From contig NZ_JANLGY010000005.1 in the NCBI RefSeq assembly GCF_024653915.1, positions 1 to 64,000 on the forward strand: DNA of 64,000 nt. Direction: 5' to 3'. Source of the DNA: Sulfuricaulis sp. Its GTDB lineage: Bacteria; Pseudomonadota; Gammaproteobacteria; Acidiferrobacterales; Sulfurifustaceae. The notes below the pieces were generated by a model, which saw nothing but the letters and a program-made list of their open reading frames with translations, searched no databases and had not been told where the DNA came from. Below, in pieces: positions 9,248-17,043 of the stretch (positions are counted from its first letter, which is position 1; each line of letters starts with the position of its first letter). Made by a program: the position numbers and the translations under genes.

Positions 9248-9835
9248 TTAATTTTTTCCTTTGATCAACTCCACCTTCTCGATTACCACATCTTTCTTCG
9301 GCACGTCCTGGAAAGGCCCCACGGAACCAGTCGGCACCGATTCAATTTTCTTCACCACGTCCATACCCTTCGTAACCTTCCCGAACACGGCATAGCCCCA
9401 GCCGCGGTCGGTCTTGTCGCGGTGATCGAGAGAGGAATTATCGGCTGCATTGATAAAAAACTGCGCCGCCGCGGATTGCGGGTCGGACGTGCGCGCCATG
9501 GCGATGGTGCCGGCGAGGTTTTTCAGGCCATTGTCGGCCTCGTTCTTGACCGGCACGCCGGTGGTTTTTTCGCGCATGCCGGGCACGAAGCCGCCGCCCT
9601 GGATCATGAACCCGGGGATCACGCGGTGAAATATCACGCCGTTGTAATAGCCGCTCTCGACGTAGTTCATGAAGTTTCTCACCGTCCCCGGTGCGCGCTG
9701 GGCGTCCAGCTCGAGTTCGATGACGCCCAAGCTGGTCGTCACGCGCACGCGCGGATTGTCCGCCGGTCCCTTGGCCGCGGCGGGCAAGCCGGTGGTGAAC
9801 AGAAAGATCACTAATGCGGTAAAAAGTTTTTTCAT
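9248..9835 (-). CDS. Periplasmic peptidyl-prolyl cis-trans isomerase, cyclophilin type
   Basis: 195 aa from the ATG at 9835, chosen because GAGGA precedes it and a signal peptide follows ([23 protein letters not shown]). The rest is one cyclophilin domain with [16 protein letters not shown] and [13 protein letters not shown]. It should catalyse prolyl isomerisation during protein folding in the periplasm. Its start overlaps the stop codon of the EVE gene by 4 bp (ATGA), so the two are translationally coupled. Confidence 0.92.
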   Translation of the reverse strand: MKKLFTALVIFLFTTGLPAAAKGPADNPRVRVTTSLGVIELELDAQRAPGTVRNFMNYVESGYYNGVIFHRVIPGFMIQGGGFVPGMREKTTGVPVKNEADNGLKNLAGTIAMARTSDPQSAAAQFFINAADNSSLDHRDKTDRGWGYAVFGKVTKGMDVVKKIESVPTGSVGPFQDVPKKDVVIEKVELIKGKN

Positions 9836-10317
9836 GGAAATTTTTCCTCGGTAAGTTTCATGATCGTGTTCCATTGTTTCGCCGTGACCGGCATGACCGA
9901 TAGCCGGCTGCCGCGCTGCACCAGGTGCATCTGTTTCAATGCCGCCTGCATCTTGATGGCCGTGAGTGTCACCGGCCGCTTGAATTCACGTTTGTAGCGC
10001 ACGTCCACCATGTACCACAAGGGCCGTTCCGGCGTGCTCCGTGGGTCATAGTGATGGTTTTCCGGGTCCCGGGCGCTGGGGTCGGGGTAGGCCGCGCGGG
10101 CGATCTCGATGATGCCATAAACCCCTGGCGCTTCGCAGCTCGAATGATAGCAGAACGCGAGGTCGCCTTTTTTCATCGCACGCATGAAATTGCGCGCCTG
10201 GTAATTGCGTACACCATCCCAGTGTTCGGTTTTTTTCGGGCGTGATTTCAGGTCGGTGATGCTGAACGCCTGTGGCTCGGATTTCATCAGCCAGTAGTTC
10301 ACCGGCGGTTTTCCCAC
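9832..10317 (-). CDS. EVE-domain protein
   Basis: 161 aa, a single EVE domain: [14 protein letters not shown] at the N-terminus, [20 protein letters not shown] and [15 protein letters not shown] in the middle. EVE domains belong to the PUA-like fold and bind modified bases; bacterial forms are linked to modified DNA or RNA recognition, but the role of this stand-alone form is not settled. It starts at a GTG. It sits between the YmdB-like gene and the cyclophilin gene in one minus-strand run. Confidence 0.9.
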   Translation of the reverse strand: MGKPPVNYWLMKSEPQAFSITDLKSRPKKTEHWDGVRNYQARNFMRAMKKGDLAFCYHSSCEAPGVYGIIEIARAAYPDPSARDPENHHYDPRSTPERPLWYMVDVRYKREFKRPVTLTAIKMQAALKQMHLVQRGSRLSVMPVTAKQWNTIMKLTEEKFP

Positions 10318-10326
10318 ATGTCGCGG

Positions 10327-11139
10327 CTAGGCGACCTTGATGGAAGTATCCGCCACGGCTTCCGATACGCGCAGACGCGTGATAGAACGGCACAGGCCGT
10401 TATGCTCGTTGATATCGAGCAGCACACCGCAGAGGGTGCCGAGGCCTTCCGCCACCTCGAAGCGCTCCGGCAGTTTGTGCACGAAGCGCTTGAGCGATTT
10501 CTGCGTGTCCATGCCGATGACGGAATCGTAACAGCCGGTCATTCCCACGTCGGTGATATAGCCGGTTCCGCGCGGCAGGATGCGTTCGTCGGCGGTCGGC
10601 ACGTGCGTGTGTGTGCCCACCATGGTGCTCACGCGCCCGTCGAGGTACCAGCCCATGGCCATTTTCTCGCTCGTCACTTCGGCGTGCAGGTCCACCAGCA
10701 CGATCTTGACGTCATCCGGTTTCGCGGCGAGCACCCTGTCGGCGGCGGCGAAGGGGCAGGCCAGCGTCGGGTGCATGTACACGTTGCCCATGAGATTGAG
10801 AATACCGACCTTGACTCCGGCGTGGGTCGTGGCCACGTGCCAACCGGTGCCGGGCGTGCCCTCGGGATAATTGTGCGGGCGCAGCAGCCGCGGTTCAGTG
10901 GTGATGTATTCGAGCGCTTCTTTCTTGTCCCAGGCGTGGTTGCCGTTGGACAGTACGTCTACTCCGGCGGCGAACAGCTCGTTGGCGGTTTTCCGGGTGA
11001 TGCCGGCTCCGTCCGCGATGTTTTCGGCGTTGGCCACGATGAGATCGAGTTTGAGACGTTGACGCAGGCCCGGGAGCTGGTCGGCAATGGCGCGCCGCCC
11101 GGGAAGGCCTACGACGTCGCCGATAAAGAGCAGATTCAT
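10327..11139 (-). CDS. YmdB-family metallophosphoesterase (TIGR00282)
   Basis: 270 aa. The motifs IGDVVGLPGRRA (residues 6-17), NAENIADGAGIT, SNGNHAWDKKE, DLHAEVTSEK and GTHTHVPTAD give the full set of metal ligands of this dinuclear phosphoesterase family. Characterised relatives hydrolyse cyclic nucleotides in vitro; the natural substrate is not established. It ends 9 bp before the EVE gene start, in the same direction. Confidence 0.92.
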   Translation of the reverse strand: MNLLFIGDVVGLPGRRAIADQLPGLRQRLKLDLIVANAENIADGAGITRKTANELFAAGVDVLSNGNHAWDKKEALEYITTEPRLLRPHNYPEGTPGTGWHVATTHAGVKVGILNLMGNVYMHPTLACPFAAADRVLAAKPDDVKIVLVDLHAEVTSEKMAMGWYLDGRVSTMVGTHTHVPTADERILPRGTGYITDVGMTGCYDSVIGMDTQKSLKRFVHKLPERFEVAEGLGTLCGVLLDINEHNGLCRSITRLRVSEAVADTSIKVA

Positions 11140-11170
11140 GACGCTTACCTTTAATTCGAATGACTGTATG

Positions 11171-11761
11171 TTAGTAAAGATAGACCGTTTGGTCCGTGAT
11201 GACGCCCTGTAGCGGGATGTCCCAGGGATCGGCCGTCAGTCCGTTGACGCGCTGGAAATCATACGCGATTCCAAGCAAATGTGGCTTGCGCCAGTGGTTC
11301 CGGTGGCGCAGAAATTCCAGACTGCGGTCGTAAAAGCCTCCCCCCATACCCAGCCGGTTGCCACGGTCGTCGAAACCGACGAGAGGCATGAGGATCAGGT
11401 CAAGTTCCTGTGCGCGTATCAGATCGCGAGACTTCACCGCTGGCTCCGGGATGCCGAAGCGATTGGGAACAAGCCTGGTTTTGGGCTTGGACTCGGCAAA
11501 CCAGAGCCGGTCGTGCGACAGGCGCGAAATTACCGGCAGGTATAGAGTCTTGCGCAGGCGGCGGATGCGTTCGATGACGGGCGCGGTGTCTATTTCTCCG
11601 TCGTTCGGCAAATAGCAGGCGATGCGCCGGCTGGTGAGAAACAGGCGCGTGCCGATAATTTTCGACGCGAGACGATCGGCGGCAAGGCGCTGGTCTTCGG
11701 GGGCTAGGGCGTTACGCCGGGCGCGCAGGCTTCGACGCAGTTCGGTTTTTTCCGTGGGCAC
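11171..11761 (-). CDS. ygfA: 5-formyltetrahydrofolate cyclo-ligase
   Basis: About 196 aa if the GTG at 11761 is used. Longer readings would run into the 3' end of 6S RNA and add residues unlike the family. The enzyme converts 5-formyl-THF plus ATP to 5,10-methenyl-THF. RRSLRARRNAL, LPNDGEIDT and the signature RLGMGGGFYDRSLEFL are visible. As in E. coli it lies directly downstream of 6S RNA on the same strand, so it may be made from the same precursor transcript. The start codon is uncertain because no strong ribosome site precedes it. Confidence 0.92.
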   Translation of the reverse strand: MPTEKTELRRSLRARRNALAPEDQRLAADRLASKIIGTRLFLTSRRIACYLPNDGEIDTAPVIERIRRLRKTLYLPVISRLSHDRLWFAESKPKTRLVPNRFGIPEPAVKSRDLIRAQELDLILMPLVGFDDRGNRLGMGGGFYDRSLEFLRHRNHWRKPHLLGIAYDFQRVNGLTADPWDIPLQGVITDQTVYLY

Positions 11762-11786
11762 TGAAGAATCGCAAGGCAAAAATAAA

Positions 11787-11977
11787 GACGCCCTCCGCAG
11801 ATGCCGTGTTGCTCCGTAGCCTTGAACCGTGAGGTTCAAGTGGGTGCCTCAGAGATGCTTCAGGCTTCCCGCTACGAGGCGGTCTTGCACAACAGCATCT
11901 ACAATCTGGCTCCCGTTAAAAGCACTTATAGGTTCAGAGGATAACTGGAGCAATCACGCGCACCGCAGGGGACGCAA
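11787..11977 (-). ncRNA. ssrS: 6S RNA
   Basis: About 190 nt, like the E. coli RNA. Near its 3' end the minus strand has CACTTGAACCTCACGGTTCAAG, split by the hairpin loop, then GGCATCTGCGG, matching the well-kept 3' half of gammaproteobacterial 6S RNA. The 5' end (GCGTCCCCTGCGGTGC) can pair with that 3' end to close the long rod. TATAGTTATAT just upstream is a plausible -10 box, overlapping the end of zapA. 6S RNA binds sigma70 RNA polymerase in stationary phase. The order zapA-ssrS-ygfA is the classical one. Ends are good to about 5 nt. Confidence 0.88.
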
Positions 11978-11990
11978 TATAACTATATAC

Positions 11991-12320
11991 CTATTGGTGA
12001 GTTTGCGCATCCTGGCGGGTTTGCGCATCCCAGCGCAAGGCGGCGTCGATCTTGGTCTGGAGGAATTTGATTTTCTGCACGGTATCAACCGCCATGCCGC
12101 CGCGGGTGCGCAAGTCGAGGAATTCATGCGCTATGTTGAGCGCCGCCATGACGGCGGTGCGCTCGGTACCGATGACCTTGCCGGTAGCCTGAATCTCGTG
12201 CATTTTTTTGTCGAGATAGCCGGCGGCGGCGACCAGCGCCGCACGCTCGTCTTCGGGACAGGCGACCATGAAATCCTTGCCGAGGATGGTGACCGTTACT
12301 CCGTCGCGGGTTTCCTTCAT
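11991..12320 (-). CDS. zapA: Cell division protein ZapA
   Basis: 109 aa, the usual length. VTVTILGKDFMVACPEDE at the N-terminus and AALNIAHEFLDL followed by a coiled coil define ZapA, which cross-links FtsZ filaments at mid-cell. Its start lies one base after the stop of the zapB-like gene, so the two form one operon. The tail (DAQTRQDAQTHQ) is a short duplication. Confidence 0.93.
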   Translation of the reverse strand: MKETRDGVTVTILGKDFMVACPEDERAALVAAAGYLDKKMHEIQATGKVIGTERTAVMAALNIAHEFLDLRTRGGMAVDTVQKIKFLQTKIDAALRWDAQTRQDAQTHQ

Positions 12321-12321
12321 A

Positions 12322-12549
12322 TCAGCTGCGCTCCAGGGCTTTGAGGCGGTCGATCATGGTTTCAATGCGTGCGCGGGCGTGACGGGTTTTTTCCATCAGG
12401 CGCGCATGCTGTTCGCTGAGGTTGTTCTGGTCCGACTTCACTGACTGGTTTTCGTTTTTCAGCCGCCGGCAGGTTTCGATGAGCTCATCGATGCGGCTCT
12501 CGAGAATCTTGAGGTCCGTGCTGTCCAATCGGGTATCTTCGCTTGCCAT
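12322..12549 (-). CDS. Small coiled-coil protein, ZapB-like (TIGR02449)
   Basis: 75 aa, almost all predicted coiled coil (LKILESRIDELIETCRRLKN and on). This family sits beside zapA in many Gammaproteobacteria and is often called ZapB-like; the role in the division ring is inferred from position and shape. It leads the minus-strand zapA-6S-ygfA run and diverges from ygfB across about 100 bp. Confidence 0.85.
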   Translation of the reverse strand: MASEDTRLDSTDLKILESRIDELIETCRRLKNENQSVKSDQNNLSEQHARLMEKTRHARARIETMIDRLKALERS

Positions 12550-12645
12550 AGTCGCTCACTATAGGACCGACGCCCGATCGGGTCAACGCTTCCGGTCGCC
12601 GTCGGAGGGGTGTAGACTTTTTGTCCCCCCATTGCCGACCGCTGT

Positions 12646-13212
12646 TTGCGTACCATCCATACCGTGGAAAACACTCCTGACCTTCCCGCCTATGACGATG
12701 CGGTGCGCCTGCTGCACGAGGCGGGTGTGCCGACCGGCGCGGCCGAGGTGCACGGCATCATCACTGGTGTGTTGTGCGCCCCCGAGGGCGCGCGCGTGGC
12801 TTGGGAAGGGCTGGTGCTGGGTCGCGACGCGGCCAATCCGCCAACGGCATTGTCGCAACTGCTCGTGGCGCTGCACCGTTCGACTCATGCTCGCCTGAGT
12901 GGAATGGAATGCGATTTTGCCCCGCTGCTACCCGGCGATGAACACAGCCTGGCCGAGCAGATCGAAGGGCTGTCCGACTGGTGCCGCGGTTACTTGCTGG
13001 GCCTGTACGCCGGGGGCGTGAATGAGCTGCAGGCCCAGACCGGCGACGCCGGTGAGGTCATCCGCGACATCACGCGCCTTTCCGAGGCCGACCTGGATAC
13101 TTCGATGGCCGATGAGGAGGAGGCGCGGGCGCTGGTGGAGATCGTGGAATATCTGCGGGTGGGCGTGCAACTGGTGTTCGAGGAATTGCAACCACCCGCT
13201 TCGAAGCACTAA
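12646..13212 (+). CDS. ygfB: YgfB/YecA family protein (UPF0149)
   Basis: 188 aa from a TTG, or 182 aa from the GTG at 12664; neither has a clear ribosome site. The all-helical UPF0149 pattern is plain: AAEVHGIITGVLCAPEG near the start and LSDWCRGYLLGLY in the middle. E. coli has the same ygfB-pepP-ubiH-ubiI order, but here about 2.4 kb of other genes stand between ygfB and pepP. In Pseudomonas aeruginosa YgfB affects beta-lactamase expression; here the role is unknown. Confidence 0.9.
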   Translation: MRTIHTVENTPDLPAYDDAVRLLHEAGVPTGAAEVHGIITGVLCAPEGARVAWEGLVLGRDAANPPTALSQLLVALHRSTHARLSGMECDFAPLLPGDEHSLAEQIEGLSDWCRGYLLGLYAGGVNELQAQTGDAGEVIRDITRLSEADLDTSMADEEEARALVEIVEYLRVGVQLVFEELQPPASKH

Positions 13213-13235
13213 GAACTCATGACAAAATGAATTCA

Positions 13236-13314
13236 AACCACGGGGAACACGGGGAAAGGCATGTAATGGTCTCTCTGTCTTCTTGTACTTTTACTCCCCG
13301 TGCTCCCCGTGGTT
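13236..13314. repeat. Inverted 9-bp-period element (CACGGGGA word)
   Basis: AACCACGGGGAACACGGGGA at 13236-13255 faces TCCCCGTGCTCCCCGTGGTT at 13295-13314. Each arm holds two units 9 bp apart, and the arms would pair into a long stem. It lies between the convergent ygfB and peptidase genes. The same element recurs at 25857-25938. Confidence 0.85.
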
Positions 13315-13328
13315 AATTAGTTTTCATT

Positions 13329-14291
13329 TCAATTTTTGTTTTCTATTTTTGTTTCTATTTGCTTCAGGGTCTCGCGGAAGGTTTCACTTTGCGGTCCGCC
13401 GAGTTCCACCGCGCGTAGCGCCGCTGCGTGCGCCTCCGGCAAGCGGTTTTGATCCGCGAGCACTTGCGCAAGATTGTTGAACGCCACGGCCGCCTGCGGA
13501 TGATCCTTCGCCGCCAGCCGTAAAACCTGCTCCGCGCCGCGCAAATCATTCATGGCGTAGCGACTGTTGCCCAGACCCGTCTGCGCTGCCAGGCTTTTGG
13601 GCCAGCGAGTGAGCGCCGTGGCATACGCCAGCGCCGCTTCCGTCCAGCGCGACAGGCGTTCGAACGGCGCGACCGCCTGAACATACGGAATTTCCTCGGC
13701 CGTGAAAGGCAGTTGGAAGGGTGGCATGACCACCAGGGCCCAGTAGCCCGAGCGGCGCCAGGTGCGCTCGAACACCTTGAACGGCACTTCGTGGCGTTCT
13801 TCTTTTCCCGAGCGCAGCACGATGTTATCTCCCTCTAAATCAAATCCGACGACCACGGCGTAATGCCACTGGGGGTACCACGGCAGGCTCAGGTTTTGCA
13901 GAATCAGCACCGGATTGCCGGAGGTGACTTCGGCCAGCAGCGACTCCAGTTGCGGCTGTAGCACATACGGGATGCGACCATGACGCCGCGCGGCGCCGAT
14001 CAGCTCCAGTTGCAGGCTGCCCTGGCGCTCGGGCAGATAAACCTGCGGCGCCAGCTCCGTGGGCGTGACGTTGACGCCGCTCCAGTTGAGTACTGTCGCC
14101 AGCGCCGCCGGTCCGCACTGGTATTCCTCCTGCGGAAAAAACGGCACCGCCGTCAGCTCCACCGGTTGCGGGAACACCTCGGCGGTAGCAAGTATCCGGT
14201 CCGTATGCAGTGGCGTGCAGCCGGCCGCGAGCAGGACGACAACAAGAAAAAAACCGCCCGTGAAAAACCGGGCGGTTCGGTTACGGCTCAT
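13329..14291 (-). CDS. PA2778-family lipoprotein with C39-like cysteine peptidase domain and TPR repeats
   Basis: 320 aa. The N-terminus is a lipoprotein signal with lipobox LLAAGC (Cys25). A C39-like domain follows, with the catalytic Cys in YQCGPAALATVL and His in WHYAVVVGF. The last third (about 215-310) has TPR-like helices (AVAFNNLAQVLADQNRLPEA). It is paired with PA2779-family genes, as in Pseudomonas. Substrate and role are not known. It begins 23 bp past the stop of the first PA2779-family gene and is likely cotranscribed with it. Confidence 0.87.
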   Translation of the reverse strand: MSRNRTARFFTGGFFLVVVLLAAGCTPLHTDRILATAEVFPQPVELTAVPFFPQEEYQCGPAALATVLNWSGVNVTPTELAPQVYLPERQGSLQLELIGAARRHGRIPYVLQPQLESLLAEVTSGNPVLILQNLSLPWYPQWHYAVVVGFDLEGDNIVLRSGKEERHEVPFKVFERTWRRSGYWALVVMPPFQLPFTAEEIPYVQAVAPFERLSRWTEAALAYATALTRWPKSLAAQTGLGNSRYAMNDLRGAEQVLRLAAKDHPQAAVAFNNLAQVLADQNRLPEAHAAALRAVELGGPQSETFRETLKQIETKIENKN

Positions 14292-14314
14292 TCAGGTAAA
14301 CGCCGTGATACCGC

Positions 14315-14719
14315 TTAGCGCTTCGGATGTTTAACAAACGGGAAGATATTGGTGAAACCGAGGATGTCGGTGATCAGCAGCACGATGAAAAGAAATACGA
14401 GCAGTCCGAGACCGTCGCCACCGGCCGGCAGTTGATCCATCTTGGCGGCCAGGGTCTGGACTTCCTCATCCGTCAGGCTGTCGAGGCGCGCTTGCACCTG
14501 TGCCGGATCGACGCCCCGGGCCATGAGCTGGGTCTTCACGTCATCGCGGTTCAGCGAGCTGACAAGGCGCTCGCGGCTCTGTTGCGCTTGGGCGGCGTTG
14601 ACCACCGCTTCGGTGCCAACCATGCCGGCGTTCGCGGCGGGCAGGTGCAGGCTGAGCACCAGCATGCCGAGGACGACCAGATGGCTCACGGGTTGGGTGA
14701 GGCGACGAAGTTTTTCCAT
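14315..14719 (-). CDS. PA2779-family small membrane protein
   Basis: 134 aa. A signal-like segment ends in PAANAGMVGTEAVV, a helical middle part holds the family pattern RGVDPAQVQARLDSLTDEEV, and a C-terminal membrane span (LLVFLFIVLLITDILGFTNIF) ends in KHPKR. AGGAG precedes the start. It is the partner of the C39-like lipoprotein downstream and a paralog of the gene at 14997-15353. Function unknown; being a substrate of the neighbouring peptidase is a guess from the conserved pairing. Confidence 0.85.
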   Translation of the reverse strand: MEKLRRLTQPVSHLVVLGMLVLSLHLPAANAGMVGTEAVVNAAQAQQSRERLVSSLNRDDVKTQLMARGVDPAQVQARLDSLTDEEVQTLAAKMDQLPAGGDGLGLLVFLFIVLLITDILGFTNIFPFVKHPKR

Positions 14720-14771
14720 TAGTTGGGTCTCCTGAGGCGTGGGTGAGAGGCGGTTAGCATAAATTCTTTCC

Positions 14772-14839
14772 GGCTGGATGTGGATAGGGCGGCAACCTGG
14801 CTAATCCCTTGGGGCTTGCCGGCCGTCGGATATCCAGCC
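14772..14839. other. Nested inverted repeats upstream of the PA2779-family gene
   Basis: An outer 10-bp pair (GGCTGGATGT with ATATCCAGCC, one G-T mismatch) encloses an inner pair CGGCAA/TTGCCG. Read on the minus strand it would lie in the leader of the gene ending at 14719. The minus strand has GGCAAGCC and TAGCCAGGTTGCCG, which faintly recall the distal half of a c-di-GMP-I (GEMM) riboswitch, but the conserved first half is missing. A structured RNA is possible; no class is assigned. Confidence 0.35.
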
Positions 14840-14900
14840 CGTGACGGCGGTGTTCGGGCGAGGAGTATAACAAAAGAAAAGCCTGATCTATTGAATATTT

Positions 14901-14972
14901 ACCACAGAGCACGCAGAGCTCGCAGAGAAAAAATATGAAAATTGATTGGAAAATTTCCGCGATCTCTGCGGT
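14901..14972. repeat. Inverted 9-bp-period element (CGCAGAG word)
   Basis: ACCACAGAGCACGCAGAG and a third CGCAGAG unit (14901-14928) face CCGCGATCTCTGCGGT (14957-14972). It sits between the two PA2779-family genes and may be part of the duplication history of this locus. Related copies lie at 31670-31750 and 44522-44616. Confidence 0.8.
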
Positions 14973-14996
14973 GAAAACTCATATTTCAGAGATTTC

Positions 14997-15353
14997 TTAA
15001 ATAATAAGTACTATCAGCAAGATTATCAGCAGCCAGGTAACGGTGTCGGCGCCCGCGGCAGGCATTTCATCGGCATGTTTGGCAAGCGCTTGTGCCTCCA
15101 CTTCAGTGAGCGCGTCCACGCGCGCCTGTATCTGCGCCGGATCGACGCCGAGCGATAACAGTTTTGCCTTCACCTCTTCGCGATTGAGGGCTTCCCGAAT
15201 GCGTTCGGTTTCCTGCTGTGCCGGCGCGGTGTTGATCGCAGCCTCCGTGCCGACCATGGCGGCGTTGGCGGCGGGCATAGGCAAACTGATGGCGAGCATG
15301 CTGGCGGCCATGGCATAGCGTAGGGGGTTGGTAAAGCGTTTAAGGATTTTCAT
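14997..15353 (-). CDS. PA2779-family small membrane protein, second copy
   Basis: 118 aa from the ATG at 15353, chosen for AGGAG just upstream and a good signal sequence. It shares PAANAAMVGTEAAIN and LGVDPAQIQARVDALTE with the neighbouring copy, so the two are clear paralogs. It ends within its C-terminal membrane span (VTWLLIILLIVLII) and lacks the GFTNIFPFVKH tail, either a natural short form or a truncation. The 244 bp upstream, facing pepP, hold no gene I can support. Confidence 0.83.
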   Translation of the reverse strand: MKILKRFTNPLRYAMAASMLAISLPMPAANAAMVGTEAAINTAPAQQETERIREALNREEVKAKLLSLGVDPAQIQARVDALTEVEAQALAKHADEMPAAGADTVTWLLIILLIVLII

Positions 15354-15597
15354 TGTCAGGGCTCCTGAAGGGGCTGGGTTGTTTTGCCGATGCGACACAG
15401 AACAGCTACATATAAAGGCACTGCCAAAGTAACATCTTCCCATAGACGGCATCTGCGCTCTGTACGCCAGCGTACATGCGGCAAAAACATGACCGGCGAG
15501 GGTTGTGACCGATGGGTTGCCCGGCCAACAAACACGACCACCTGGTAAAAGTCGCTGATTCCCGGATTTACGCCCAAATCGGTGTGCTTTTGGCATA

Positions 15598-16908
15598 ATG
15601 CTGCTTATGGACATGAAAGTTTTCCAGAAACGCCGCGAAACGCTGATGAGCCACATGGGCGGCGGCGTGGCCATTCTGCCGACGGCGCCGGTGCGCGTGC
15701 GCAATCGCGACGTGCATTATCCATATCGTGCCGACAGCGATTTTTATTACCTTACCCACTTTCCCGAACCCGACTCGGTGCTGGTGCTGGTGCCGGGACG
15801 CCCTCATGGTGAGTTCATATTGTTCTGCCGTGAGCGCAATCCGGAGAAGGAAATCTGGGAGGGCCGGCGCGCGGGACTGGAAGGCGCCCACGAAATTTAC
15901 GGTGCTGACGACGCCTTTCCCATCGACGATATTGACGACATCCTGCCGGGCCTGCTCGAGAACCGAGACAAGGTTTTTTACAGCATGGGACGCTATCCGG
16001 ATTTCGATGCGCACCTGATGAACTGGGTCAACGAGGTGCGCGGCAAGACACGCAACGGGGTGCACGCCCCGGGTGAGTTCGTCGCCCTCGATCACATCCT
16101 GCACGAGATGCGCCTGTTCAAGGGGCCGGAGGAAATCCGCCTGATGAAGCGCGCCGCCAAGATATCGGCGCAGGCGCACCGGCGCGCCATGCAGGCCTGC
16201 CGGCCCGGCATGATGGAGTATGAAATCGAGGCCGAACTGCTGCACGAGTTCCGCAAAGGCGGCAGTCCTTCACCGGCCTACCCGTCGATTGTCGGTGGCG
16301 GCGCCAATGGCTGCATCCTGCATTACACCGAGAACAACGCCGAGCTGAAATCCGGCGACTTGTTGCTGATCGACGCCGGCGCCGAGATCGACGGTTACGC
16401 CGCCGACGTCACACGTACCTTTCCGGTCAGCGGCCGCTACAGCGGCGAGCAGCGCGCGGTGTACGAGCTGGTACTGGCGGCGCAAAAAGCGGCGATCGAA
16501 CAGGTCAGGCCCGGCAAGCACTGGAACGATCCGCACGAGAACGCGGTGCGCGTGCTGACGCAGGGGCTCAAGGATCTCGGACTGCTCAATGGCACCGTGG
16601 ACGGTCATATCGAAAGCGGCGACTACAAGCGCTTCTACATGCACCGTACCGGCCACTGGCTTGGCATGGACGTGCACGACGTCGGCGACTACAAACTGGA
16701 CGACACCTGGCGCCTGCTCGAACCCGGCATGGTGCTCACCGTCGAGCCCGGCCTCTACATCGCCGAGGCCAAGGACATCCCGGCCGGTTTCCGCAACATC
16801 GGTATTCGCATCGAAGACGACGTGCTGGTCACGCGCGAGGGCAACGAGGTGTTGTCACGCGACGCGCCCAAGAACGTTGATGAGATCGAAGCGCTGATGA
16901 AGCGGTAA
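15598..16908 (+). CDS. pepP: Xaa-Pro aminopeptidase P
   Basis: 436 aa, close to E. coli PepP. It removes N-terminal residues that precede proline. The pita-bread metal ligands are visible: two Asp in LLIDAGAEIDGYAADVTRTFP (split here as DAGAEID and ADVTR), His in GHWLGMDVHD, and Glu in TVEPGLYI and IRIEDDVLV. Starts at 15598, 15607 and 15613 are all ATG; the last (MKVFQKRRETL) best fits the family. It leads the pepP-ubiH-ubiI set. Confidence 0.95.
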   Translation: MLLMDMKVFQKRRETLMSHMGGGVAILPTAPVRVRNRDVHYPYRADSDFYYLTHFPEPDSVLVLVPGRPHGEFILFCRERNPEKEIWEGRRAGLEGAHEIYGADDAFPIDDIDDILPGLLENRDKVFYSMGRYPDFDAHLMNWVNEVRGKTRNGVHAPGEFVALDHILHEMRLFKGPEEIRLMKRAAKISAQAHRRAMQACRPGMMEYEIEAELLHEFRKGGSPSPAYPSIVGGGANGCILHYTENNAELKSGDLLLIDAGAEIDGYAADVTRTFPVSGRYSGEQRAVYELVLAAQKAAIEQVRPGKHWNDPHENAVRVLTQGLKDLGLLNGTVDGHIESGDYKRFYMHRTGHWLGMDVHDVGDYKLDDTWRLLEPGMVLTVEPGLYIAEAKDIPAGFRNIGIRIEDDVLVTREGNEVLSRDAPKNVDEIEALMKR

Positions 16909-16916
16909 GAATTTTT

Positions 16917-17030
16917 ACCGCCAAGACGCCAAGAGCGCCAAGTAAAACAGTATTTATAAATGTTTTATTAAGAAGCCCGATCTTCCAAGCTCTCTTTTGA
17001 TTTTCTTGGCGTCCTTGGCGTCTTGGCGGT
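16917..17030. repeat. Inverted 9-bp-period element (CGCCAAGA word)
   Basis: Three units in ACCGCCAAGACGCCAAG plus AGCGCCAAG (16917-16942) face CTTGGCGTCCTTGGCG plus TCTTGGCGGT (17005-17030). Unit spacing is 8-9 bp. The right arm ends 13 bp before the ubiH start codon, so a folded transcript could affect ubiH translation. Confidence 0.85.
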
Positions 17031-17043
17031 TCACAAGATTATT

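Noticed and set aside
11762-11839. Longer N-terminus for 5-formyl-THF cyclo-ligase
   Set aside because: The added 26 residues come from the 3' end of 6S RNA and do not resemble the family; the GTG at 11761 is preferred.
14772-14839. Complete c-di-GMP riboswitch
   Set aside because: Only the distal half looks alike; the conserved proximal GGCAAACC part and tetraloop stem are missing, so no class was assigned.
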